In this document: positions 36,521 to 47,888 of the stretch, in pieces | How the letters are laid out: every line of letters begins with the position of its first letter | Position numbering within the stretch: the stretch's first letter is position 1 | From: Ophiodon elongatus | Lineage: Eukaryota > Chordata > Actinopteri > Perciformes > Hexagrammidae | NCBI GenBank assembly: GCA_016806645.1 | Contig: JACSYO010001857.1 | Span: 124,001 to 188,000, forward strand | Direction: 5' to 3' | DNA: 64,000 bases | Notes under the pieces: generated by a model | Told to the model about the DNA's origin: nothing | What the model saw: only the letters and a program-made list of their open reading frames with translations | The model's database searches: none | Made by a program: the position numbers and the translations under genes

Positions 36521-38512
36521 ACATCCAATGCTGAGCTGACTGGCATGATAAGGGCCCCTCACAAAGGACCTCGTATAGCTCTGATGAAGGGACAAGAGAA
36601 CAGGCCAAAGAAGCTCATTACAGCGAAACAGTCAACGAGAGGAAGGGCGGGCAATCAACTAGTCGATGGAGAATCGGACCGCTGTTCAGGGAGGATGGGA
36701 GAACATGTTTCTCTTTTTATTTGACCGTTATTCAACTGAGAATCATAACCTCTAATGGCTCTTTTATCATGACAGTAAAGTACTTGCTGTGTCACTGAAT
36801 AACCTCAATATTTTGCACTTGCACTTTTTTTTCTCGTGCCAGGATATGAATTGAATCCAAGCTTGTTATGGATACCATCCTTTCTCATAAGAGTCAGCCG
36901 TTTTTTGCAGCGCACAGTGGAGTAGGATCTGATTAAATGGAGGACAGGTAGAACTGAGTTTTTGAGGTATAAAATCAATCAGCCTGTTCTTAGACAATAG
37001 AACAGAGGTTGCCACGAATAACTTCATCACAAAAGTCCATCAGAAAATAAAATGCAATATAGATTTTTTCTTTTTTTTTCAAAACGTCTTTACTTTGTGG
37101 TTGAACTGCTTTTGTATTCCGAAGATGAACACAGCTGACAGTCTCCCGTTGTTGTAGACTGAACTGCCTTGCTCAAGGGCACCTCACTCGCAGTTGTTAA
37201 ATTAGAGGATCATTTTTTGATCATTAACTTTCTCCAAGCTTGTCGAGCTTGTTTCTAGACATGAATCATCATCTCGGCTGCTGTCACTCCAGTGTTCCAT
37301 TGGGAGCCAAAGTGAGTGCCACAGGCGCTTTTAAAATGCTGGCATCAAACAGCTATTTATCTCGTGCAGGTTATATTAACTGAGGCAGTCGACCCGTCCC
37401 TCTTGCCTGCGCTGCTTTGTTTTGCTCCTGAAAGGCCATCTGGCGATTGGATCTTTTTGCAATCTGTCGCTTGCGTGCCGTCGCCTCGCGTCGCTGGCCG
37501 CTGACCTTTGAGTGTTGTTTGCATTCTGTTTCTCCATTGTCCCCTGACACAGACAAGCATGTCTTGTGTTTAATTGTAGTGCAGAAGTTTTAAGACAGCC
37601 AGATACTGTTGGCTTATGTGAAGGACAGCACATATTTTCGCTATTCATTTTAAACACGACCATAACTAACGGCTCGGCTTCCTTTTGTCTGCTAATAGCT
37701 TGGCACTTGTTTCAGTTCTTTAAGGTTAACATTTACACTAACATGGAAAATAAACCCAGATTCTTCAGGGATGAGGGCTATTTTTCATCGTCCTTCACAG
37801 TCTCAACATCACGCTCATGTTGAGCGAGGTTTTGGTCCAGAGATGGATTACTTACTTCTGGAACAGGACCCAAATGTTTTGGTTTCATTTGGAATTTTCC
37901 GCCTTGATCTCTTCTCATTTTCCCTGTTGCCCCCGAAGCAAGAAGAGCCAGTCCTCATGAAGCAGGGATTAGACAAAGAAGAGCAGTAGGACAAACGGAT
38001 ACCCCCCTTCCCTTTGTGCTAATGCATTTCCATCGCCTCTGGGTCAAGAACGAAACCATAATTTAATATTACAGCCGCTCACCTGTATAGCTATGCCCCG
38101 ACCGCCTGCCCTCCGAACACGACTCGCATGAACCCATTACAGGGCAAATGCTCCTTTTGGCCGGCCTCCATGTGCATTAGGCATTCTGTGAGGAGGGGAA
38201 GATGAATTTCAGATTTCAAAAACAACGTGGGCAGGTGGTGGCTGCTCTGGGACTCGGCTCAGCCGTGTGAGCTACAGGTGTTTGGATCGCACATCGCTCC
38301 TCCTGCTAATGGCGCCTGTGGTTCTTGTGAAGCACCGTGTTACCCTGCAAGTCCCCAGAGGGGGAAAGGGAGATCTCTGAGCCTCTTCTTGATAAACACT
38401 GCGTCTCCATTACATGTTGGACAAGTCAGAAAGTTTCCCAGGGGAGCCAGTGAGGTTTGATAGACTAGTAGTGTTTAATAATTCATGATGATGCCTACTT
38501 ATTTTATTTCAG

Positions 38513-38572
38513 GCAACTGCATGGATATTGCGCTTGTTTTTCAACTTGACCTTGCCGAGTACAAGCAGCAAG
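38513..38572 (+). CDS. Weak candidate internal exon, 60 bases
   Basis: A T-rich tract ending TTTCAG (38507-38512) precedes 60 bases that end in AAG|GTATGT, a near-consensus donor. The length is a multiple of three. Two of three frames are open; if joined to the phase-0 exon at 8917 the frame begins ATAWILRL and ends PSTSSK, which is not obviously protein-like and matches no family I know. Decoy exons with signals this good are common in 64 kb of intron-like DNA. It may equally be a noncoding or unused exon. Confidence 0.15.
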
Positions 38573-39242
38573 GTATGTTCTGCACAACCATCTAAAAAAA
38601 GCTCCTCATAAAATGCAACGGTTACATGACAACCAGTAATATATTGCTGCCGTTCCTGTATCCCGCCATGCGAGTGCAACGCTCCCACTTCAGCAGTTTG
38701 ATCAAAGGTGCGGCGTATTTATGAAGTCATGTCTGCAAGGTCAGGAGGACTCTGCTCTGTCCTCAGGCAGCAGCTCCAGGAGGACAGAATCGTTGGAAGT
38801 GATGCAACCTTTCAGGAAACAGCCTCTCCATTAGGCTGTGGGTTATTCACTTCTATCTGTTAGCTGTTGACCCACAACAACCAGGCAGCTCTTCTGACCT
38901 CCACCTGAGTCTCTGTCCCTGCTGTATCACAACCACAGCTGTGAAACAACTCCTTTTTCTCAGCTGATATGTTTAGACCTGCTCGTGGCGTCGCTCTGGG
39001 GATGGCATTGTTGTTTGTCTTTCACCCCCCCCTCGTTACTTTTCAACTTACCATGATGTTAACATTTGGTTTTGATTTGTCTCTTCACCTTTTGGATATG
39101 TTTTCGTGAAATTTGTCATTTAAGTAACTATCTAAAGGATTTTTGTTTCGATAAATATCTGTTGCGTTTATCTATCGTCAGATGAGGTAACATAATAGTG
39201 ATTGAGCCATTGACCCGCTCATGAAAGCCGTTTTATTTGCAG

Positions 39243-39282
39243 AACTACGAACTGGATGGCTGTGGCAGCATTCCCACGAGAG
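39243..39282 (+). CDS. Very weak candidate microexon, 40 bases
   Basis: The tract TTTTATTTGCAG (ending 39242) is followed by 40 bases and GTGACA. In the frame continuing from the candidate exon at 38513-38572 it reads NYELDGCGSIPTR, a plausible peptide. The length is not a multiple of three, the donor is weak, and no family is recognised. It is listed because it lies 670 bases downstream of the previous candidate and keeps the frame open. Confidence 0.1.
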
Positions 39283-40879
39283 GTGACACATCTACAATGA
39301 CAGCTTATCGCCATGGGTGCAGCCAAAAGAGAACGAAACTGAGACCTTCTTTAATGTCCTCCTGAGGATAAATCCTAATAACTTTAGTGCCTTTTCATCC
39401 ATTGCCATCATCAGATAAAAAAAAGGGATTTTACTTGATTTGTTTCCTGATCAAATACTGTTTTGTCTTTGGCCCAGAATGCATTTGAAAGAATCAACTG
39501 AATCATATGTAGTCTATAATAAAAAAGTATTTTAAATTATCAGGGGTGTTTTAAACTTCACTTTTCTTTTTTTTCTGTGTATTCTTGCCCCAAGGCCCTA
39601 AACACAGTGCAGACGTATCGCACTGGGAATTCTGTTTGTCCTCTGCTCCCCACACGCCATCATTTTAGAGTCGGCACATACTGAAAAAAGACGAGAATCC
39701 CATTAGTCCACGTAGAGTATCCTGATTAAACATCACTCGCTCAGATATCACGAGAGATTGTCCAATAACATAGTTTTAAGTGGCAGTGAGACACCTTGCA
39801 GGGAACGTATTCAAGAAAAATGGAGATTGACAAGCAGGTGGGAGGAGGTTAAGCACACCGCGTGCACCAGATGGTCACTACTCACAGTTTGTCATCCATA
39901 TTCAGACTTTGCCCACAGTGAAACTACTTTGTGAAACTGCTCTCGGTGTGAGAATAATGAGTGTGTGTGTGACAGGATTCCACACTATACACTCATCAGT
40001 TGACATTTCATGAACTTCGAGACAAACTCCTGTTCATTTCAGACACGTGGTGAGAAATGTGATTATTATTCTGAGGAAAGTGAAGTGGCTGAGCTCATTA
40101 TCACCTGCAAGCCATTCAGAGTTCACCTCCGTACCTCAGGTCTCTCAAACAGTGATTAATCCACCCCGCTGCAGCACAATTAGTGCAATCTGCATTCAAT
40201 TGGGCTCATCATCACCCACCGGTCGGCGTTCGCTCCCCAGGGGCTTGTGAGCGGCAGTTACTTCCGACCTCTGTCGCAGAGCAAGAGAAGTTTAGTCAAG
40301 TTTGATTACGGAGGCAGTGAATCGGCTTCCTGGCTCCTCCCAGGGTTCGGTTGTTTAAACCCTGAAGGGAGTCACCTTGTTCCTCCGCTCCCAGCTGTTC
40401 CAACAAAAACTGTCAGTTCATCCTCTTGCAGCTGAATCACAGCCCCACCTTCAATGTTGTTGCCTTTTACTGGCTCTTGTTTTGTTTTCCCGACTTAAGT
40501 CGGTTATGTAATCCCTCTACCTCTGTGTGAATATTGTGAGAGGATTATAAATCTGAACCTTTGTGCTCCTATCTGCTGTTGTGAGCCTGGAATTGGAGCT
40601 TATTCTATTGCCTGGCATTACAATAAATAAGTCGCTCCAGATAAGCTCATATGCAGAATTCACTTGATGCTCTTGAGGCATTTTATATTACACAGTGAAG
40701 CCGCGCGGCAGTTGTTGGCACGCCACCGGTGACGCAATCTCTTTTCACCGTGGTATTAGGAGCGCGGGTTGTGTTATTCCAAGCGTGTCAGGGCTAACCT
40801 TCTGCTTTCCGTCTGTATTTCGCTTCAGCGTTTAATCTCCAGGTAGGTGCCAAGGGACCTGTCTCACGCCTCGTTGTTC

Positions 40880-40924
40880 ACCCCCCCCCCCTCCCCCCTC
40901 CCCCCCTTACCCCCTCGCCCTGCC
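40880..40924 (-). repeat. C-tract, G-quadruplex potential on the minus strand
   Basis: Runs of C12, C6, C7, C5 and C3-4 are separated by one to four bases. The complementary strand satisfies the usual four-G-run rule several times over. Confidence 0.7.
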
Positions 40925-40936
40925 CCAGCAGGGGGC
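40925..40936 (+). promoter_or_regulatory. CTCF-like motif CCAGCAGGGGGC
   Basis: This fits the 12-base CTCF core (CCASYAGRKGGC) without mismatch and abuts the quadruplex-prone C-tract. Binding is not shown by sequence alone. Confidence 0.4.
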
Positions 40937-41737
40937 CACCCTCTGCAACCCCAAATTAACCACAGGCAGGATAGATCACAGGTCACACATGAGAGGATGT
41001 GACGGCTGCTCGCCGAACGAGAAGGTTAATCTCATGCTTGTAAGGTGATTAAAATTCATGACGGGGAGTGAGGAGGCAGGGTGGGGGGTGGACGGTTGGG
41101 GAACAGGGCGTATATATATCTGTGGGGGGGGTGGGGGTCACGGTGCAGCGTGTCTGCCTCTGCTGTTTATCCTCAAGTGCCTGCCGCTACTATTACTGAA
41201 CAACAACAAGAGATTTGATTCAAGTCGTGCAGCAGAGATGCGCGAGGAGGAGTTTTCTGCTTGTAAGCAGAGTTGTCAGGTGAAACATGCCGATGCTGAC
41301 TGGGGGGGTGATGGGGTCATGTTTAGCACAGCAGCATGCTGGAGGCAGAAAGTCAACCAGGTGAGTAATCAGGAGAGCTTTCATACCGCTCAGTGGAGCT
41401 CACCTGGAAAATGGGCCTGCTGTAGCACTTGAGGGGAAATGACATGCCGCGAGCAGGAAAGTCAGTCCAGTGGTAAGTGTATTGACTACTTGACCTCGCC
41501 CGTAATGGTGGTGGACACAATAGTAGCAACCTGCAATGCAGTTCAACCAACAATTTAAAGTATATTACATGTATCTTCATGTATTTGATTGTTTAAAAAA
41601 GGTGATGATTCAACTGTGGCCTCAGTTTGGCTGTCATTGTACAGAACACCATTCTATAAGGTTAGGTGATCCTATTTATTCTCTCACTACATTTAGAAAA
41701 GGGTCTGAAGAAAGAGTCATGACCTGGGGTGTCCCTG

Positions 41738-42046
41738 CTAGGGCTGGGTATCGATACTTGATACCTTTTTAAGGGTATCGACCGAAATAACCCACTACAT
41801 ATTAGTATGGAAACTGGAGGATGGGCGTTACATATCCTTGTTACACGTCCGCAACAACGCAGGGTGGCGGACAGCGTTACCATCAGTAACCGCTCTATGA
41901 GCGCTGTGCAGTCCTGCAGCGATTAGCTAGCCAGTGGGACACACACAGCTTTCATTCACATGATTATTGAATGAAGTACTCTATTGGTATCAATATCACT
42001 TTAAGGGTACTGGTATTCTAACTTTTGAAATGCTACCCAGCCCTAG
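41738..42046. mobile_element. MITE-like element, 309 bases, TIR CTAGGGCTGGGTA
   Basis: CTAGGGCTGGGTA (41738-41750) and its exact inverse TACCCAGCCCTAG (42034-42046) bound 309 noncoding bases. Inside, 'tatcgatac' and 'agggtatcgac' are echoed near the right end by 'ggtatcaatatcac' and 'agggtactggtatt'. 'Agggctgggtatcgatac' ends are familiar in nonautonomous fish DNA elements, probably hAT-like. An exact target duplication is not visible. Confidence 0.65.
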
Positions 42047-42149
42047 CTGCTGCTGTCATATTGTTGGACACCCCATGTACATTGATATCTTCTCATGTGA
42101 AAGTGTGTGTTTATAAGATTACATTTAAGCCATCGCAGTCATTTGCATT

Positions 42150-42152
<3 letters not shown>

Positions 42153-42214
<62 letters not shown>
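42153..42214. repeat. (AC)31 microsatellite
   Basis: About 62 bases of uninterrupted AC between 'cattcaa' and 'tagtattttg'. Confidence 0.95.
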
Positions 42215-42220
<6 letters not shown>

Positions 42221-44279
42221 TTTGATTAAAATTGGATTAAGGTAATTTTCCACCCATGAAAATTGTCATGTAAAAACTAGTCTGACTAAATTACTTAATT
42301 AAGCTTTCAATCAGTATGTGCATAAGCCAATTAACACAGCTAGAGTTTTGTGCATTCATGCAATTTTATTTAGGTATATGAATGCAAAGGCGGATTTAAT
42401 TCATCCATCAGTTAATTTACGATACAGACTAATCCTGTGCATGGTTGCAGAGGGCTGGAGCCTACCCCTCCATACTTTGCATGGACAGCTCGAATATCTC
42501 TCGCAGGTCTTTGTCATCAAGCCGCCCTCATTAATGCAGCGTTTTCAGGGAAAGATCAGGGAGCAAACTGGATGCCAGACTGTATTTCTATCAACCAACA
42601 CCTTGACGACTGTCAGTGGTATAAAATGGGAGTTCTTGAAATGATCAATGAAAATTCTACAACAAAAATATTTTCATTAGCTTAGTTTGTGGTGCTAAAA
42701 ATATGACTTGTAAGCTAATACGCATCCTTCCAGATGCAAACCCAACTATCGAACACATCAAATCAACTCAGATTACTGTCAACCACATATGATTCATTTC
42801 TAGTGGAAGTTATAGATTGCAGATGCGATAGCATTGAATGAGTTTGGAGCAGTAGCCGGTTAATTTGTTGCAATGTGAGTTGTTCGACAGTACAACGATA
42901 TTAAAGAGCTTTAAAGGTGTTGAGGATCCGCTCGCCTGTATATTTATTCAACGACATCCACGTTGTAAACAGTTAAAGCTTTGAGAAACTGCATCTGAAC
43001 CATGGCTGAACTGCTCTAACTTAGCTCTGACAAGCCCAATGATGAAACACCTCCGCCAGGCTGCAGTTCACATGAGCGTTGTTTCAAAGTGGATCAGGGC
43101 CCTCAGAGGGGCATGCAGCTGTATAGTGCCTTCCCTTTCATCACATTTTCCCCCAGGTACCGCAACTGACCTGTCGCTGAACCTCAATCAATGAGCATAA
43201 ATCCTGCCCCCGGCTTCACTGTCCCCTCTTCACCAGCACTAACTTCATCCCCTGCAAGTCAAATGTCCCTAATTACCCCGGGAGAGTCCTCGCTTCCAGC
43301 GTGTCCTCTGATGAATGCCTCTCTTTTCTTTACCCCGGGAGCCGACCGTTTGAAGGAAACTCCACCCCGGATCGTGCCGGTTTAGAAACGAGACCTCGGG
43401 TAAGCGGTGTGGTTTGAAAGTGGATTTTTGGAGCGATCCCAAGATTGGTAGTGAGAAGTCACCAGTCTTCTCCCGAGCGCAGTTCATTAGCAGCGGAGCT
43501 CGTCAAGGTCAAAGCGTGCCGTGGTAGCAAATAGACTCCCCCCTTTTACTCTTAATTACCTTGTCACATATATTAGTAAATCCATAGGAGTAGTTACTCC
43601 TCTGTGAGACATTGGATTAGTGCCACAGTAGTCAGTCAGCAAGCGTGCTGTTGACTGCGTTTGTACGCGTGTCTATGCGGTCGAGCCCTTGTGAGGTCCA
43701 AGTGTCTGAGTGACTCAATAAAGAATCATTTAACGGCCATCCTCCAGAGTGAAGGGGATCAAGGTTGATCTGAGAGTTTATGGAGCAAATTGAGTCCTTG
43801 CTGGTATTATAGCTGGTGCTTTCCGTTGGTCAGTCATTCGGTCACAACGTATTAAATGGGTTGGGAGTTGGCAACGACGGGACTGATCCATATCAAATAG
43901 TTTATTTTTCAATGTCATTACAATAATTTACATTTTTTTCAAGAAGTTACATTCATTTGGTCACAGCGGGCCACCAACATTATTCTAATTGAGTGAAAAC
44001 CCACCAGAGTTGATACCCAGAGTAGAAGAATCTGTATCAGGAGAGAAATAGTTTGATCGATACTGAGTCAGTACCTCGGTCCACAGTAAAGTACTCGCCA
44101 TGATATTTAATGTAATATTCAGGGTCCCCAGAGGATGCTTCATTTCCACCTGTTCTCATAAATTATGAAAATCTAATTGGTAAATTATCAGTCCACACAA
44201 GCGTATTGATATTTCCCAGAGAATGAATAGCTAAAATTGAGATAGTCCATCATGACCCCAAAATATCAACTTCAGACAC
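42215..44279. other. Noncoding stretch
   Basis: No gene or named repeat. Nonrepetitive sequence at 43000-43520 is CNE-like, with an acceptor-like 'cattttcccccag' at 43144-43156 that leads into no convincing exon. Confidence 0.3.
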
Positions 44280-44506
44280 AAAGTCTTAAGACACGTAAAA
44301 AATCTATACAAGTTTAAGTGTTTGCTATATTTGGAATATTTTCCGAAAGGAACTGAAATGGAAACTTATCTCTACTGTTTTTGTCTATTTGAGTTTTGTG
44401 GCTTTGAGGAGAGCAGAGATAAGTTTCAGTTTAGTTCCCCATTGGAATGGATAAGTACCTCATACATCCCCACTTCAAAACACCAGAACTGTCCCTTTAA
44501 TGATAA
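44280..44506 (-). mobile_element. Dispersed DNA element with internal hairpin
   Basis: 'Ggataagtacctcatacatc' (44449-44468) then 'cccacttcaaaac' and 'gaactgtccctttaa' is the reverse of a widespread fish repeat that starts 'ttaaagggacagtt'. Upstream, 44349-44373 and 44415-44438 form an imperfect 24-base stem around a 41-base loop. The left boundary is approximate. Confidence 0.5.
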
Positions 44507-44784
44507 ATTGCTAAGCACACCAGAAGATGAACCTTGTTGATTTCAGTTGAGACATTTTCAGCTCCACAGCTCGTAAGAAACCAAAGACAGTTGTTGGTTT
44601 GGTCCCTTTACAAGCTGACATTACAGCCTTGAACCCCAGACTTTTCCTGTAAACATTGACATCTATCAGTGATGCGCCTTGCACTTGGAGTAGCCTTGAG
44701 TTAGATGTTTCACAACATTGTCAGTGAAAAACAAGCGGCTGCTTCTAAGGACCGGCATATTTGAAGGTTATACTTGTAGTCGTT

Positions 44785-44928
44785 ATGGAGGAAGAGATGG
44801 CAGCCTCAGCAGACCAGATTGAAGGGCCACATATGGAAATAAATGAAACCACTAAATCTGACGTTGTTGGCGCCTGCTATTTCCTCTCGAGCTACACAAC
44901 GGCAACGTACATAAACCTGCCCGATTGA
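44785..44928 (+). CDS. Small ORF, 47 codons, protein-like, unrecognised
   Basis: An ATG at 44785 opens 47 codons beginning MEEEMAASADQIEG and ending YINLPD before TGA at 44926. The composition (acidic, Ala/Ser/Thr-rich start) is more protein-like than the other chance frames here. Starts of this style occur at the N-termini of domesticated or relic hAT-type transposase genes in fish, so a transposon remnant is a plausible source. There is no splice donor of note at its end and no known domain. It could also be chance. Confidence 0.15.
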   Translation: MEEEMAASADQIEGPHMEINETTKSDVVGACYFLSSYTTATYINLPD

Positions 44929-47757
44929 GCGTGACCGCATGCAACGTGCCAGCAGACAAACCAACACTTTGCTGCACTCAGAGGAGAGCCGGGCAGACTG
45001 ACAGAGTAGAGAAAACTGCAATGTGATTCTGGGCAGTGTATCCGATGGGGTGCCGGGGGACTGGCTGCTTCCGTCAGGAGGAGTTCACGACGGCTTTCTT
45101 CAGCCGCAAGTTTGATGAAATGTCACGCGCACATCACCTGTGGGCAGCGTGAAGGTGACCCACCGTGGCATTTATCTTTGGTGCGTGCGTTTAGTCGCGT
45201 GTTAGATGACACAGGATGTGTGTTAGAGGAAAATAAAAAGACTCAAGCAGACATAGACAGGACAGGGACGATGGACAGACAGAAAGACAGACATACAGCT
45301 GAGCTGGTAGATGGAAAACAAGGTCTCATCTTCCAAGTCCAGCAGGCTCAAAGTCTGTACCCTGCACCGACGGCTGTTCACCCCATGTCTCTCTCTGCAA
45401 CAGGTTGTCCATTTGTCCTTATAGAAACTGAAACATCAATTGAAAACATTCTTTCATTTACTGGAATGTAAAAAAAAAAAAAAGAGCTGGAAAATGTTTC
45501 AATGAAATGACAAGAATATTTCCTGTACAGCAAATTTTTATAGTCCTATCGGCTAAATTGGCCTTAACGTCAATCCCTTGTGGAATTAAAAAGTGTGAAC
45601 ACGGCTCTATGAAACTCAAAGATACCCTGTGTCACACAGGACTTCATGTCCCCTCCTTTCTCCTCCCTCCACCCTTTGACCGGATGAGAGTTAGTGGTTC
45701 TGACAGGGTCTTTGCTTCCCCTGGTTGCCCTGCCGTCTGCGTCTCCTGATCTGGAGAGACAGGGCCAAAGTGAGACAAGCTCCTCACTTCAACACCACCA
45801 ACTCCCTTTCGCATCTCACCCGTCTCTCTCACTCGCTCCCTTTGTCCCTCACCCTGCCTCACCATCACATCACACCTTATCTGCCGAGTATGTATAATAT
45901 ATTTTGGGCCCGCTGGAGGGAAGTGAGGCACAGGAGAACTAGAACCAGGACTCAGCGTGGCAGACTCTCAGACCCCGCTGCAGTAAAGTGAGAGGTTTTT
46001 CTAAAGGAAACCTTAACGCTTTCGTCCACAGTCACGACCGCCAACATCAACACAAAATGAAAGTTCCTCGTTTTAAGTTTAGGGTGCGTGTCCAGGGAAG
46101 TAATGCAAGTCAATGCAACGGCTCCAAAGTGACAAAACCAATCTAGTTTGTGTGTGTGAACATGCAGAGTGATCTGGATTTTCTTTGCAGATGCAGTAAT
46201 GTATTGAATGCTTGAGTTTTTCAGATACACATATACACACACTCAAAAAGCTCCTCTTCTTTTTTATACTTTTTTTTAACACTTTCCACATTATTTTACC
46301 ACACATTAATTCATTAATTCTCTGTCCGTCTCTGTGTCTCTCATAACCCAGCCTCCTCTCCTCTTCTTCACCCTCCATCTTTCCTTTTCATCTCCTCCTC
46401 TCCAGCTAATCTAATGAGTAAGCATCAACAGCCCCCACTGAGTCCCCGTTCTTTGATCTGATATGAGCTCTCTAAAGCCTCTCACACTGCTGCTGTGAAT
46501 GGTAGATTTTAAAAACACAAATAAAGGCAGAGTTGTAATTTGTTCTCCCTGCTGTAGCTGTCTCATCAGGACAGCAGTAAACACCCCATGTTGATTCAGG
46601 CGGCTGTCACTCAGGATAAGTTCTTTCACATGGGGGATGTAGCTCTCGCTCTCGTGCTATTGGTCGCTTTAAACCCATTGATTGGCGCTAACTCTGCCAG
46701 GTTTGGAGGTTTGATTCCCACTGGGACCCACACATGTTTCCATTGTGTACTCATGGCCTTTTATGCCTCAGTGGAGGATTGTATTTGATTTCTTTTTCAT
46801 TTTTAAACATTCAGATGTCAATCCAAACCAGACATGTGTTATGTGATATCCTAAACTATGTCTTGACGGGTTATAATTCAGTTCCAGTCACTCATCTCGT
46901 CTTGGTCTCGTTTTTTTTTGTTGTTGTTGTGGGAATCGGTCCCAGGCCTTGAGGCCGACATTTGAGTCCAAGGGTCTGCCAAAGATCTGCGCTACGACAT
47001 GTCTTGGCGTGACGGGATGATGTTAGTGTAAGACAAAGTATCCGACTGAAATGCCACTCACTTTTGATAGATTGACAGATTGGCTCGTCCTGGCTGCAGA
47101 GGCCATCAGAGTCATCAGAAGATGTCAGTCTTTGCCAAGCTATTACAGCGTCACGTATCAAGCAACACCTTTAGCAAACATTCCCTCGACCACTTTCTGC
47201 ATTTCTATATGCATATGTGATGTGCTGCTCTGCTACAGAATGACGAGGCCCACTGGAGGCCGAGGTGGAACAGTACAGTGCATGATATAGGCAAGCTCAT
47301 GTCATCACTTGGTCTGATTGTGGAGCACACCCCTTTTTTAGCAACCCTTCTCTTCGATAGGGTGGAATTGTGTGTTCCTCTTGTAGTTTTGACCTGACAT
47401 CTCTAGAAGGGAGGTACTGACTCCACTAGCCGCCGATAGTGCCACATGATTGGATTCCCTTGTTTTCTTTGTACCAGATGGAAAAAAAACACTTTATTGT
47501 TATGTAACGAGGCCGTGGATTGTCAGAGCTCGACAAACTTGAGGCGGCACCCTGCTTGAATTGTGTGTGTGTGTGTGCAGCACGAGAAATGAGAAGTGTA
47601 TCATTCATGCTGACACGCGTGGTCAATGCCCAGACACCCTGTTAGCTTGCAGTGGGAAGGACCATGTAAACAAAGCTGCTACCGGGAGCATATAGTGGCT
47701 AAATGAGACTCATACACACACACACACACTGCACAGACAACAATTTAGTATTTTCAA
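44929..47757. other. Noncoding stretch with degraded SINE-like box B
   Basis: It contains A14 at 45471-45484, a short 'cattaattcattaattc' duplication (46306-46320) and 'ggaggtttgattcccactgg' at 46705-46724, a box-B-like sequence that may mark a decayed tRNA-derived SINE. (GT)8 lies at 47561-47577 and (CA)8 at 47714-47729. Confidence 0.3.
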
Positions 47758-47888
47758 TTTGTTTGCCTTTATCAGACAGAAGACAGTGTAGGAGGGGTAT
47801 GAAATGCGACAAAGGTCCCAAGGCTAGAATCGAACCTAGGACGTTGCGGTTGTGTGGCACTGTAGCCACCTGGCTACCAAGGCACTCC
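47758..47888 (-). mobile_element. tRNA-derived SINE, minus strand
   Basis: On the minus strand it starts 'ggagtgccttggtagccagg', with TAGCCAGGTGG as box A (within 47867-47880). It continues to 'cctaggttcgattctagcc', whose GGTTCGATTCT (47826-47836) is box B. It then reads 'ttgggacctttgtcgcattt' and ends with 'tgataaaggcaaac'. This is the architecture of a familiar percomorph SINE. There is no A-rich tail of length, so it is an older copy. Confidence 0.7.

Larger units (their letters stand above)
36541..40860. other. Noncoding stretch containing the two weak exon candidates
   Basis: Apart from the exon candidates at 38513 and 39243, I see a T/C-rich tract (37070-37080), CpG-bearing sequence near 40700-40770 and nonrepetitive AT-rich sequence at 40577-40700. 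There is no named repeat. Confidence 0.3.

Noticed and set aside
47826..47880. Possible tRNA gene (good boxes A and B)
   Set aside because: No acceptor-stem pairing, and the tail sequence identifies a SINE.
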